Shown here: piece by piece, positions 6,860 to 15,275 of the stretch | Numbering within the stretch: the stretch's first letter is position 1 | Layout: the number at the start of each line of letters is the position of its first letter | From: a virus | Reading direction: 5' to 3' (one strand) | Length of the DNA stretch: 31,078 bases | IMG/VR virus record: IMGVR_UViG_3300025941_000073 | Location: 1-31,078 of that record | Notes under the pieces: generated by a model | Databases searched by the model: none | Told to the model about the DNA's origin: nothing | The model's input: only the letters and a program-made list of their open reading frames with translations | Position numbers and translations under genes: made by a program

Positions 6860-8350
6860 GTGGCCTACATCTTTGGCGACGGATTCGATTGCTACGCCGC
6901 CGCCGCCGATGCGGTCGCCGGATATTGGGATGGCGGCGCGGCGTCCAGCCTGACACTGGTGGCGGGGCGTTTCGCGGGAGGTCAGGCGTTTCAGCAACCC
7001 ACCGCCATAAACACGTTCCTGGTGAAGAATGGGGCCAATGATGCGCTTCATCATATCACCATCGCGTTCCGCCAGACGACGGGACTTATCGGGACGAACC
7101 TCTGCACCAATCTTTTATTCTCGGATGGGGCCACCGCCCAATGTTCCGTCCTGTTTCGCTCCGATGGGACCATGCTGCTTTATTCGGGGAACGCGGGAAC
7201 AATACAGGCGACATATACCGGGGCGGTTTCCGCTCAAAATACGTGGTTCGCGTTCGAGATCGAAATCCTCATTTCATCCACTGGCGGCTATATGAACGTC
7301 AGGAAGAACGGCAACACCAGCAACGATTTCACATCCGCGACGAACTTGAATACACGCGCGGGCACCGCCAACAACTACGCGAACCGGCTCTCTGTTGGCC
7401 ACAACGCTACTTTCGCCAGCGGTCAGCAATTCGACGACCTCCTCTGGCGCTCCGACGCGTCGAGCGTGCCGTGGGTTGGAGATATCCGCTGCTATACCAG
7501 AATGCCCGCGAGCGACGCGGCGGTGCAGTTCGCGCGGTCGCCGGGTTCGATAACGCAGACGGTGCCGACATCCGCGCCATCTACGTTCGGTGGTACTGGT
7601 AAGGCAATGTTCACTTCGTTTACTGCTGCTTACAGCGGAACCGTTACAGGTGTTGCCGTGTCTGTCGGTAGCACCGGCACCGCTGTCAATATGAAATGTG
7701 CCATTCATGCCGACAATGGCGGCAATGGTCCCGGTGTGGTTCTGGCCTCTGCCACCGCACCTGTCACGCCGGTTGTCATGGGAACCAACGCTTTTACATT
7801 CTCGCCAGGCGTGTCAGTTGTAAAAGGCACACAATATTGGGTTGCCGCGTGTCACGACGGCAATAATAACTACTCAGCGCCCATTAGTGGTTCATCCGTG
7901 GGCGCCAACACTAATATGGCCTACGCATCATTTCCTCAGGCTAATCCTGTAGTAACATCCAATACGCAGCCGGCGCAGTTCTCATGGACCTACGCCTCCA
8001 CCGCGAACTGGCCGATGGTCGCTGAAACCCTCCAGGACGGCACCACGTCCTACGTCTACGACGCCACCGTCAACGACGCCGATTTCTACACCATCGCCGC
8101 CATCGCCAGCACACCCGCGACCGTCGTCGCCGTCACCACGCGCGGGTTCGTGCAGAAGTCCGACGCCGGAACACGCGGCGCGGCGGTGCAACTGAAATCA
8201 GGCGCGACCACGGTGACCAGCACGCCGACGCTGCTGAGTTCATCGTTTGGCTGGCTGTGGCGCACTGACGTTACGGACCCGGCGACAGGCGCGGCGTGGA
8301 CGGCGGCGGCGGTCAATAACGTGCAAATAGGTCCGAAGGTGACGTCATGA
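6860..8350 (+). CDS. large tail/receptor-binding protein with beta-sandwich domains
   Basis: A 496-residue protein. Residues ~1-235 have a concanavalin/LamG-like pattern (IFGDGFDCYA..., WFAFEIEILISSTGGYMNVRKNG, QFDDLLWRSD...WVGDIRCYTRMP), common in phage proteins that bind surface sugars. Residues ~245-380 form a separate beta-sandwich domain with 'CAIHADNGGNGPGVVLASA' and 'GTQYWVAACHDG', like carbohydrate-binding or adhesin modules. The C-terminal ~110 residues (DADFYTIAAIASTPATVV...) are another widespread phage tail module. The start is GTG 6860, with GAGGA about eight bases upstream. The middle domain (about 7590-7990) is clearly less GC-rich and rich in T-ending codons compared with its flanks, pointing to domain exchange. 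The stop overlaps the next ATG (ATGA). Confidence 0.7.
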   Translation: MAYIFGDGFDCYAAAADAVAGYWDGGAASSLTLVAGRFAGGQAFQQPTAINTFLVKNGANDALHHITIAFRQTTGLIGTNLCTNLLFSDGATAQCSVLFRSDGTMLLYSGNAGTIQATYTGAVSAQNTWFAFEIEILISSTGGYMNVRKNGNTSNDFTSATNLNTRAGTANNYANRLSVGHNATFASGQQFDDLLWRSDASSVPWVGDIRCYTRMPASDAAVQFARSPGSITQTVPTSAPSTFGGTGKAMFTSFTAAYSGTVTGVAVSVGSTGTAVNMKCAIHADNGGNGPGVVLASATAPVTPVVMGTNAFTFSPGVSVVKGTQYWVAACHDGNNNYSAPISGSSVGANTNMAYASFPQANPVVTSNTQPAQFSWTYASTANWPMVAETLQDGTTSYVYDATVNDADFYTIAAIASTPATVVAVTTRGFVQKSDAGTRGAAVQLKSGATTVTSTPTLLSSSFGWLWRTDVTDPATGAAWTAAAVNNVQIGPKVTS

Positions 8351-8556
8351 CGGACGTTCGCCTCACACAGCACCTCGTGGAAGAATGGGCGAGCACGAAC
8401 CCCGATGTTCGGGCCACACAGGTCAGTCTGGAAATGTGGGCCTCGGTGCAGACCGTCAGCGGGCAGGTCGTTGTCAGTCAGATGCTCGTCGAGGAATGGG
8501 CCTCGATCGAGGCGCCTGTGTCGTCAGGCGATATCAGAGTGATGGTGCTGGCATGA
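8347..8556 (+). CDS. small repeat protein of the tail cluster
   Basis: A 69-residue protein built from three short repeats of the form 'V..(T/S)Q.(L/S).E.WAS', with WAS at residues 14-16, 31-33 and 51-53. Similar tiny beta-strand repeat proteins occur in phage tail regions, but their role is not established. It overlaps both neighbours by four bases (ATGA), so it is translated as part of the tail operon. No signal peptide or membrane segment is visible. Confidence 0.6.
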   Translation: MTDVRLTQHLVEEWASTNPDVRATQVSLEMWASVQTVSGQVVVSQMLVEEWASIEAPVSSGDIRVMVLA

Positions 8557-9371
8557 GCGCACTCGATTTCCCCAACTCCCCAACCGGCGGCCAGACCTAC
8601 ACTGGCCCCGGTGGCGTGGTGTGGTCCTGGGATACCGCCAAATGGGTCAACGGTTCGACCGGTGTGGCCGTCGCCGGTGTCTCGTCATTCGTAAACTACT
8701 GCGACAACAGCGGATTTTCCGTCAATCAACGTGGCTACGCCTCCGGCGCCGCCCTCGCCGCCGGGATTTATGGCTTCGATCGTTGGAAAGCGGGCGCGGG
8801 CGGGGCCACGCTCACGTTCACCGCCTCGCCCCCCTCCACCACGATCACCATTACGGCGGGGACGTTGCAGCAGGTCGTGGAAGGCGCCTCGGTGGCTGGC
8901 GGCAATTACATGCTGTCATGGACCGGCACCGCGCAGGGGAGGATTGGGTCGGGAAGTTACACCGTCAGTCCCGTCGCCATTGGCGGTTGGCCGGCGGGCG
9001 TGAACCTCCCGATCGAGTTCAGTGCCGGAACATTGTCGCGCGTGAAGTTCGAGAGTGGCACCGTGGCCACATCGTGGCTCGCCAAACCGGCGCGCGATGA
9101 ACTGAGCAACTGCCACCGCTTCTATAACGCCATCGCGGGCTGTCAGGTCAGCGCCTATGCGCCAGGCGCGTTTCCCGTGACAACGACGATGATCACGTTC
9201 CCTCCCATGCGCGGAATACCCGGGGTCTCCGCCGCCAACGTCAGTTACAGTAATGGTAGTGCTCTCGGCTTTACCGTGACGGGCAACCAGGCGACCGCGA
9301 CCCAGGTCACGGCGGCCGCGGCGGGGACGGCGATCGCCAGTTTCACTCTCGTTCTGACCGCCGACCTATGA
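8553..9371 (+). CDS. tail fibre protein with C-terminal beta domain
   Basis: A 272-residue protein. It starts with the fibre attachment-like motif FPNSPTGGQTYTGPGGVVWSWD, split here as FPNSPTGGQTY and GVVWSWDTAKWVNG, which is widespread at the N terminus of phage tail proteins. Next comes NYCDNSGFSVNQRGYASG and 'YGFDRWKAG', the start of a common phage C-terminal receptor-binding domain that includes the conserved ELSNCHRFYNAI segment near residue 185. The ATG at 8553 overlaps the upstream stop. The longer open frame to 8385 is disfavoured because it would overlap the previous gene deeply. It probably forms a short receptor-binding fibre. Confidence 0.7.
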   Translation: MSALDFPNSPTGGQTYTGPGGVVWSWDTAKWVNGSTGVAVAGVSSFVNYCDNSGFSVNQRGYASGAALAAGIYGFDRWKAGAGGATLTFTASPPSTTITITAGTLQQVVEGASVAGGNYMLSWTGTAQGRIGSGSYTVSPVAIGGWPAGVNLPIEFSAGTLSRVKFESGTVATSWLAKPARDELSNCHRFYNAIAGCQVSAYAPGAFPVTTTMITFPPMRGIPGVSAANVSYSNGSALGFTVTGNQATATQVTAAAAGTAIASFTLVLTADL

Positions 9372-9568
9372 ACGAGAGCGGACGCGCGCCCGGTCTTACC
9401 GCGTTGCTCAAGCAGCTTGTCGGCGCGCTGCCGCCTGGAATGCTGATGCTGGCGGTTTTCAACGTGATATTTTTGGGCGCCACGCTGTGGATTCTGCAAA
9501 GCAACATGGAAGCCCGCAACGCGATGTTGGCTCGCATCCTCGATAAATGCCTGGGAGCGCCGCGATGA
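9368..9568 (+). CDS. small single-span membrane protein, holin- or spanin-like candidate
   Basis: A 66-residue protein with one clear membrane segment (MLMLAVFNVIFLGATLWIL, about residues 25-43), a short N-terminal part and a charged C-terminal helix (NMEARNAMLARILDKC). Size and topology fit small phage lysis or membrane proteins. No holin family signature is recognisable, and no soluble endolysin gene lies beside it. It overlaps both neighbouring genes by four bases inside the tail operon. Confidence 0.6.
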   Translation: MNESGRAPGLTALLKQLVGALPPGMLMLAVFNVIFLGATLWILQSNMEARNAMLARILDKCLGAPR

Positions 9569-10164
9569 CTCAACATGCCATCACGCTGCCCTATCTCCGC
9601 ACATCGCCGAACCACATTCCCCGGCGCGACCTCGTGCTGTCAGCCTCCGACAGCCTGTCGCTGGTCGTCACCGTCGTTGAGAGCGATCACCCGAACGCCC
9701 AGGCGATCATCCTAAGCACCGACGCCAATGGTCCCGCGATGCAACTGGTGATCTGGCAGGATCACGACATGTGGGACACCTGCCACGACTACCAGCGCCC
9801 CGGCACGCTTTACGGAACGGTGCTGCAATCCGTCATCGGCTATCCGGCCAGCGCCGCCGGTTCGTGGGAGTTCCATCTGCCGACCGGATCATTCACCAAC
9901 GGCACGTGGCGCGATTTCCCCATCCGTTGCGGCTGGTCCATCCTGTTGCTGTGGAATAACGGCGCGAAGTCGTCGGTGCTGGCGCAAGGCATCATGAATA
10001 TCATGCGGCCGCGTGTCTGGGGCGTGCCGCTCATCGCCGTGCCACCGATCGAGCCGCCGATCATCATTATTCCGCCATCGGTCTCGCTGTTGGACCTCGT
10101 GACATCCGACACGGCACGGCCAATCCTCGCCTCCGATTCCCTGCTGCAACTGGAGACATCCTGA
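9565..10164 (+). CDS. hypothetical tail-module protein
   Basis: A 199-residue protein, beta-rich, with several Trp and His (VIWQDHDMWDTCHDYQRPG) and a stretch that begins PPIEPPIIIIPPSVSLLDLV. The last ~35 residues carry two similar 'LA(S)D(S)LL.L' phrases that also resemble LVLSASDSLSLVV near the N terminus. Residues ~95-140 (SWEFHLPTGSFTNGTWRDFP) may be a small jelly-roll-like domain. Function unknown. ATG 9565 overlaps the preceding stop, so the open frame's earlier start at 9547 is less likely. Confidence 0.6.
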   Translation: MTQHAITLPYLRTSPNHIPRRDLVLSASDSLSLVVTVVESDHPNAQAIILSTDANGPAMQLVIWQDHDMWDTCHDYQRPGTLYGTVLQSVIGYPASAAGSWEFHLPTGSFTNGTWRDFPIRCGWSILLLWNNGAKSSVLAQGIMNIMRPRVWGVPLIAVPPIEPPIIIIPPSVSLLDLVTSDTARPILASDSLLQLETS

Positions 10165-10165
10165 T

Positions 10166-11332
10166 ATGTCCGGCACGATCCGCGTCATCGATTTGCCTGA
10201 CCTGGGCGCCGTCACCGATGCGTCATCCTTTGTCGTGGACAAGACCGGCACCGGGCGCTTTTCGGCGTTGGCGCTGAAAAGCTATTGCGCCACGACCACC
10301 CTGCCCGAGGCCCCCTCGAACAACACGCCTTATGGCCGGATGAACGGGGCGTGGACGCCCGTTCTGGGTGACGCGCCATCGAACGGAACGACTTACGCGC
10401 GCCTCAATGCCACATGGACCACGGTGCCGCCCGAGGCACCGCTTAGTGGCGCCATCTACGGGCGCGGCAACGCCGGGTGGACGCCCGTGCTGCCAATCAG
10501 CGGCGGCGGCATCCAGGGCGGCCTCGGCGTCAACGGCACCCTGAACGTGGCGGGCGGAACCTACACCGACACGATGAACATCGGCTCGGCGGTTGGGTTC
10601 GAGTGGGCGTTCGGCGTGCAGGGCGGCTCGCAGAACCACGTCATGGTGCATCGCGGTAACTATTACGACGTGTGGCTTCCGGGCACCGGAGCGCGCGAAT
10701 GGATCTCGCCCGCCGGGGTGCAGATGACGCTCGACAGCAGCGGCTCTCTGGCGGTGCTCGGCGGCCTGACGGGCGCGACGGGCGTTTGGCAGCACGCCAA
10801 CTCGTTCGGCTTCGCACCCGGCGGGCAGGGGACGAAGTTCTTCCACGGCGCGTCCTACTACTGGGAATGGAACTCAACGACCGGGCAGATGACCTGGCTC
10901 AGCAACAACACGCCGCTGTGGAACATGCGCGCCTCGGACGCGGTATGCTTCAATTCCGTGGCGGCCGTGGGCGGCGTCGGCGCTTACATCAACAGTTCGG
11001 ACCGGCGCGGCAAAACCGGGATCACGCCGACGCCCAAGGGTCTCGCCGAGGTGCTACAGCTTCAGCCGGTCGCGTTCAGCCGCGCCGATCCCATGACCGG
11101 TTCGCATGAAGAAATCGGCTTCGTCGCCCAGGACGTGCTGCCGATCCTGCCCGAGGCCGTGTGGACGGCGGGCATTCCGCTGCGGGACGGTAGCGGCGGC
11201 CTGGACTCATCGGAGCCGACGCTGGCCATATCAGAGGCCACCATTTCCGCGATCAGCGTCAACGCGATCCAGGAACTCCATGCGCTGATCGTGACGTTGA
11301 CCGATCGCATCGCGGCGCTCGAAGCCGCCTGA
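10166..11332 (+). CDS. tail fibre with C-terminal peptidase S74 intramolecular chaperone
   Basis: A 388-residue fibre protein. Near the N terminus are three imperfect repeats of ~20 residues (EAPSNNTPYGRMNGAWTPV, DAPSNGTTYARLNATWTTV, EAPLSGAIYGRGNAGWTPV). The centre contains beta-strand motifs such as GGLGVNGTLNVAGGTYTD and WNMRASDAVCFNS. Residues ~277 to the end are a peptidase S74 (endosialidase chaperone) domain: SSDRRGKTGITP carries the Ser278-Asp and Lys283 of the self-cleavage site, followed by the family pattern 'L..LQPV.F......HEEIGFVAQDV..I.PEAV'. Such domains drive trimer folding and are then cut off. The terminal coiled-coil (IQELHALIVTLTDRIAALEA) also fits. GGAG lies ten bases before ATG. 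Confidence 0.85.
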   Translation: MSGTIRVIDLPDLGAVTDASSFVVDKTGTGRFSALALKSYCATTTLPEAPSNNTPYGRMNGAWTPVLGDAPSNGTTYARLNATWTTVPPEAPLSGAIYGRGNAGWTPVLPISGGGIQGGLGVNGTLNVAGGTYTDTMNIGSAVGFEWAFGVQGGSQNHVMVHRGNYYDVWLPGTGAREWISPAGVQMTLDSSGSLAVLGGLTGATGVWQHANSFGFAPGGQGTKFFHGASYYWEWNSTTGQMTWLSNNTPLWNMRASDAVCFNSVAAVGGVGAYINSSDRRGKTGITPTPKGLAEVLQLQPVAFSRADPMTGSHEEIGFVAQDVLPILPEAVWTAGIPLRDGSGGLDSSEPTLAISEATISAISVNAIQELHALIVTLTDRIAALEAA

Positions 11333-12849
11333 TGAGCGACACACTCGAAACGTTACAGAAGGCGCTAACCGCCCCGAAAAAGGGGATGCAACGGATTCCG
11401 TTTCCCACGGAAATCTATGAGCACCCGTCGTTGCCGTTGAGCGCGAAGAAATTGCTTAACCTCATGGTCGAGCAGGCGCCGAAAGACGCGCGCACGGAGA
11501 CGCCGCTGGTCTCCACGCCGGGGCTGGTGCCGTTCGTCAGTGTGGGAACCGGACCCATCCTGGCGATGAATGACGAGATGCCCGGCGTGATTTACGTCGT
11601 GAGCGGCACGAAGTTTTACCGTATTACTTTCAGCGCGGGCACGTTGCGGACGGAGGCCACGCCGTTCGCGACGCCGATCGTGACCTTGCTCGGCGACGTC
11701 GGCACGGCCGATGCGGGCACATCCCCGTGGAACAGCTTCGTGACCATCGCGGCGGGACCAACGGCGGTCGTCGTTGTCGTCGCCCCGCGCGCCTATACCT
11801 GCACCCACACGGGAATGCCGAACGAGATCACCGACCCGGACTGGCCCGGCGCCACGTCGGTCTGTTATGTGGATGGATACTTCGCGTTCTCATCGCTCGG
11901 CGACACGGCGCGGTGGTTTATCTCGCGGTTGCTCGATCCATTGAGTTTCGATGCGCTGGACTTCGTGTTTTCCGATGCCATGCCCAACGTCATTCGGCGT
12001 GTGATCTCTCATCGCGGCAACGTATGGACGGTCGGAGAAAGTGGCTTTGAGATTTTCTATAACGCCGGATCGAGCGGACTGGAAACAACACCAGGCGTCA
12101 GCTTCTTTCCATTTCGCCGCGCCTCCGGTGGCGTGATTTCGCAAGGCACCGGCTCGCCGCTCGCGGTCTGCCGCGCTGATCAATCGGTCTGGTGGGTCGG
12201 CCTCGACGGCATCGTCTATCGCTCGGACGGGTTCAAGGCAAAGCGGGTTTCGACGCACGCGATCGAGGCCATCATCGCCGGAAACGCGGTCGGCCTCGAC
12301 GCGGTGACGCACGCTTACCGTGGGCATTGGTTTTACTGTTTGACGACGCTGGATGACCGGACGCTGGTCTACGACGTGGCGACCGACAAATGGCACGAGC
12401 GATCGACCAGCACGGACGGGCACGCGCCATGGGCGGCATGGATGGAGGCGGCCGACAATAATTCGTTGCATCTGTTCGGCGATCGCGTCTCTGGGCAACT
12501 CTACACGATCGCGATGCAGGCCGCCGACGCGGGCGTGACGGTCATCCGGCAGGCCGTGCTCCCGCCGTTGTGGGCGAAGACGCGCCGGGCGTTCTGCTCT
12601 CGTATTGAGATCGAGATGGAGGTCGGTGGGACGAGCGTCGCGGGGCCGGTCAGTCTGGACTGGTCGGACGATGGCTCGCGGACATGGAAACCGGCGCGCA
12701 CCTTGCAGACCGGGGCGACCGGCGAGACGCGCAAGCGTGTATTCACGACGCGGTTGGGTTCGTTCCGGCAACGGACGTTCAGGATGACGACGCACGGATT
12801 GACGCGCCTCTACGCGGCCGATGCGGATATCGCGCCGGGAGAATCCTGA
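11332..12849 (+). CDS. packaged-DNA stabilisation / tail hub protein, P22 gp10-like
   Basis: A 505-residue protein whose layout fits P22 gp10-type DNA stabilisation proteins, which form the tail hub closing the portal-connector channel. The N terminus uses 'ETPLVSTPGLVPF..VG.GPI.AM', followed by 'GVIYVVSGTKFYRI', 'VCYVDGYFAFSS', and later WTVGESGFEIFYNAG, SVWWVGLDGIVYRSDG and KAKRVSTHAIE, each a beta-propeller-like strand typical of the family. The C-terminal part (ISLDWSDDGSRTW-type motif, then GSFRQRTFRM) is also as expected. Start and stop both use TGATG overlaps. Length is close to that of gp10-type proteins. Confidence 0.75.
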   Translation: MSDTLETLQKALTAPKKGMQRIPFPTEIYEHPSLPLSAKKLLNLMVEQAPKDARTETPLVSTPGLVPFVSVGTGPILAMNDEMPGVIYVVSGTKFYRITFSAGTLRTEATPFATPIVTLLGDVGTADAGTSPWNSFVTIAAGPTAVVVVVAPRAYTCTHTGMPNEITDPDWPGATSVCYVDGYFAFSSLGDTARWFISRLLDPLSFDALDFVFSDAMPNVIRRVISHRGNVWTVGESGFEIFYNAGSSGLETTPGVSFFPFRRASGGVISQGTGSPLAVCRADQSVWWVGLDGIVYRSDGFKAKRVSTHAIEAIIAGNAVGLDAVTHAYRGHWFYCLTTLDDRTLVYDVATDKWHERSTSTDGHAPWAAWMEAADNNSLHLFGDRVSGQLYTIAMQAADAGVTVIRQAVLPPLWAKTRRAFCSRIEIEMEVGGTSVAGPVSLDWSDDGSRTWKPARTLQTGATGETRKRVFTTRLGSFRQRTFRMTTHGLTRLYAADADIAPGES

Positions 12850-13103
12850 TGGCTGTCATTTTCACGGACGAAGCGTTCGACGCGATTCGTAGTTACTGCG
12901 AGGGAAAGTTGCGCGATGAGGTGGCGAGGATGCACGTCGCCAAAAGGGACTTGGGTGCTCAGATCGGGCTTCTGGTCGAATTGCCGGATGGCTGGCGGGT
13001 TGGCGCCGTGGCGGTCGCGAACGGCGACGACTACAACGCGGGTCCTGGCCTCGTGGCGGAAATCCGGCGACAGGCGGCGTTGCGACGCGGAGCGATGCAC
13101 TGA
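12849..13103 (+). CDS. small hypothetical protein
   Basis: An 84-residue protein with a helical first half (DEAFDAIRSYCEGKLRDEVARMHVAKRD) and a strand-rich second half (LLVELPDGWRVGAVAVANGDDY). No known family. TGATG overlap with the gp10-like gene and overlap with the next ATG indicate translation from the structural operon. Its place beside the tail hub gene suggests a tail-associated or assembly role. Confidence 0.6.
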   Translation: MAVIFTDEAFDAIRSYCEGKLRDEVARMHVAKRDLGAQIGLLVELPDGWRVGAVAVANGDDYNAGPGLVAEIRRQAALRRGAMH

Positions 13104-13672
13104 TGGCGTTCGCACCGCGCATTGTCGAGCCGCCGTTTCACGATGCGCCGATTGTTGATTCTGATTCGGGTCAGCAGCACTCGCGCGCCTGGACGAACTA
13201 TCACCAGACCGTCGCCGATCAGATCGCGCTATTGAGCGCGAACCGCGGGGCGAGCGGCGGCGGCGAGGCGGCGGCGGGACAGGTTGGCGAGTATAAGACG
13301 GTCTCACTGTTGGCGGGCTCGGCGGTTGGCCTGGGCAACCTCGCGGCGGCGAGCGTCACGCACCTGGATCTGACGCCGGGTGACTGGGAGATCTGGGGCA
13401 ACGTGGTGTTCCAACCGGCGGGCACGACCACGGTCAACGTCCTCGCGGCCTGGATCAACTCGGTCTCTGGGGCGGTGCCGGGGACTTTGGAGAGCGAGGG
13501 CTATGTGAGCCTGCGCGCGACGTTCACGGCGGGGCAGCATCAGGCGCTCGCGGTCGGGCGGGTGCGGCTGCTCAACAGCGCGGCCCAGACAATGCACCTG
13601 AACGTGCTGGCAGGGTTCGGCGTGTCGTCGATGGCGGCTTACGGCGTGCTGAACGCACGGAGGACGCGCTAG
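13103..13672 (+). CDS. hypothetical virion protein, beta-rich C-terminal domain
   Basis: A 189-residue protein. The N-terminal 55 residues appear helical (SRAWTNYHQTVADQIALLSA), followed by a Gly/Ala linker and a beta-rich domain (residues ~65-185; DLTPGDWEIWGNVVFQPAG, GYVSLRATFTAGQ). The DLTPGDW segment resembles small beta-sandwich modules found at phage fibre ends. I do not recognise a precise family. It is joined by overlapping stop/start codons to the genes on both sides. Confidence 0.6.
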   Translation: MAFAPRIVEPPFHDAPIVDSDSGQQHSRAWTNYHQTVADQIALLSANRGASGGGEAAAGQVGEYKTVSLLAGSAVGLGNLAAASVTHLDLTPGDWEIWGNVVFQPAGTTTVNVLAAWINSVSGAVPGTLESEGYVSLRATFTAGQHQALAVGRVRLLNSAAQTMHLNVLAGFGVSSMAAYGVLNARRTR

Positions 13673-14223
13673 TGCGTAACTTCCTCAAGATCGCGTCCGG
13701 CATTGAAACGCTCGGCGTCCTGATGGAACTGAACCGGCAACCGGAATTATGGGACCAACACGGCGATCGGACGCGCGGCGCCAGTCCACATCGCGAAGTT
13801 TCGGACATCTGGATTAGGTTCCGCGCATACGCCGACCTGACGACGCCCGAGTCGTTCGCTGAACCGTTCGTTCCCGCGTTCTATCCCGCCTGGACCGCAC
13901 TGCCGCATCTGCGCCCCATCGTGTTCGGGCTGATGGCGCGGTGCGAGGCGGTGCAGTTGGGCGGCGTATTGATTACGCGAGTGGGTCCGGGATGTCAGGT
14001 GATGCCACACGACGATCGCGGGCGTTGGCACCCCGAATTCTTCTCGACCAAAATTTATGTCCCGCTTATGACGAACGCGGATTGTTTCAATACGTGCGAG
14101 GACGAGAAGGTCATCATGGCCCAAGGTGAAGCGTGGATTTTCGACAATCTGAAGGTCCATTCGACCGTCAATAACGGCGACACCGACAGGATCACGCTCA
14201 TCGTCTCATTGCGGTGCGAATGA
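13672..14223 (+). CDS. aspartyl/asparaginyl beta-hydroxylase-like 2-oxoglutarate oxygenase
   Basis: A 183-residue protein resembling compact Asp/Asn beta-hydroxylase-like dioxygenases. Likely iron ligands are His113 and Asp115 in MPHDDRGRW plus His163 in NLKVHSTVNN. Arg173 in TDRITLIVSL is placed to bind 2-oxoglutarate. GEAWIFDNLKVHSTVNN matches the family's 'GE...FDN...H.V.N' pattern. Such enzymes hydroxylate Asp/Asn side chains using Fe(II), oxygen and 2-oxoglutarate. The start is GTG 13672, overlapping the previous stop. It lies among virion genes and overlaps the next gene, a cupin. The substrate is unknown; a virion or host protein would be a guess. Confidence 0.75.
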   Translation: MRNFLKIASGIETLGVLMELNRQPELWDQHGDRTRGASPHREVSDIWIRFRAYADLTTPESFAEPFVPAFYPAWTALPHLRPIVFGLMARCEAVQLGGVLITRVGPGCQVMPHDDRGRWHPEFFSTKIYVPLMTNADCFNTCEDEKVIMAQGEAWIFDNLKVHSTVNNGDTDRITLIVSLRCE

Positions 14224-14549
14224 TGGAAACAGGTGAAATCACGTTATACGCCGGGATCTTCTGTAAACTTTGGGTTATGCCGAAGCGTGGCGCGCTCCTG
14301 CCGCAGCATGTTCACCAGCATTCTCACATATCCCTCATTGTGCAAGGTGAGGTCCGGGTGTGGCGAGATGACGAATGCCTCGGCGACTTCAAGGCACCCG
14401 CCATGATAAAGATACATGCTCACGCGCCGCACGGTTTTCTTGCTCTGACCGACGACGTGACGATCGCCTGTATCCACAACGCCGATCACGCCGACCCCGA
14501 TGGCGCCCCGGTGATTATCGCCGAACGCCAGCCGGCAATGGAGGACTGA
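14223..14549 (+). CDS. small cupin-domain protein
   Basis: A 108-residue single cupin. Metal-binding histidines are in QHVHQHSHISLIVQGEVRVW (first cupin motif) and HAHAPHGF followed by ACIHN (second motif). The start is chosen at ATG 14223 because it overlaps the preceding stop (TGATG). The open frame extends to GTG 14214. Cupins bind metals or small ligands and include dioxygenases and isomerases. The reaction here is not deducible. Overlap with the hydroxylase-like gene suggests that the two act together or on the same target. Confidence 0.7.
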   Translation: METGEITLYAGIFCKLWVMPKRGALLPQHVHQHSHISLIVQGEVRVWRDDECLGDFKAPAMIKIHAHAPHGFLALTDDVTIACIHNADHADPDGAPVIIAERQPAMED

Positions 14550-14552
14550 TCA

Positions 14553-15272
14553 ATGCCGTTCGTCACCGCTCCTGTTATCGCCGCCGGAGTAACAGCCGCC
14601 GCCGGGATTGGCACATCTCTGCTTCAGAGCAACGCCACGTCGAAGGCCGCCGACAAGGCCAACGCGGTGCAGCGGGAGATGCTGGCGCAGTCGCGCGCTG
14701 ACCTTGAACCCTGGCGCACGGCTGGCCAGGGGGCGCTTCCGCAGGTCCAGAACGCCGCCGGAATGAACGGCCAGGAGGGTTACGACGCCGCGATGCAGGC
14801 GTTTCACACGTCGCCCGGATACAAGTTCCAGCTCGACCAGGGTTTACGCGCGGTTGACGCGGGCGCGGCGGCGAACTCGTTCGGACGCAGCGGCGCCGTT
14901 TTGAAAGCGGAACAGGCGTTCGGCAGCGGTCTCGCCGATCAGAGCTTCAAAGATTACTACAACCGCCTTTTTGATCTGAGCAAACTCGGCGAAACGGCTG
15001 CATCAGGACAGGCGACGGCAAGCCAGAACACCGGGACCGGCATCGCGCAGACCGATCTGTCCGAAGGCAGCGCGCAGACCTCGATCTACGGCAATCTGGG
15101 CAAAGGGATCAACGACTCGGTTGGCACATACATGAACAACTCGCTGTATCAGGACCGGACGAATGCGCTGATGAACTACGGAAACCCAGGCGCGCGCGCC
15201 GCTGGGGTGCCGAGCACGTCATCCATTTACCAGCCGCAGGTTAATATGACGCTTCCCCCGAATATGGTCTGA
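14553..15272 (+). CDS. DNA ejection / internal virion protein, P22 gp7-like
   Basis: A 239-residue protein. It begins with a hydrophobic Ala/Gly-rich helix (VTAPVIAAGVTAAAGIGTSLL) and then a long helical segment (SKAADKANAVQREMLAQSRADLEPWRTAGQ). Conserved-looking SPGYKFQLDQG and SFGRSGAVLKAEQAFGSGLADQSF, quoted here in parts as SPGYKFQLDQG and SGAVLKAEQAF, match a widely distributed phage 'DNA transfer/ejection' family that contains 'PGY.F...G..A......A..G...SG'. These proteins lie inside podovirus capsids and leave with the DNA to help it cross the envelope. It precedes two larger ejection-type genes, as in P22-like phages. Confidence 0.7.
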   Translation: MPFVTAPVIAAGVTAAAGIGTSLLQSNATSKAADKANAVQREMLAQSRADLEPWRTAGQGALPQVQNAAGMNGQEGYDAAMQAFHTSPGYKFQLDQGLRAVDAGAAANSFGRSGAVLKAEQAFGSGLADQSFKDYYNRLFDLSKLGETAASGQATASQNTGTGIAQTDLSEGSAQTSIYGNLGKGINDSVGTYMNNSLYQDRTNALMNYGNPGARAAGVPSTSSIYQPQVNMTLPPNMV

Positions 15273-15275
15273 GCC

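Noticed and set aside
11890-12795. A 301-residue minus-strand open frame
   Set aside because: It is antisense to the gp10-like gene and lacks motifs.
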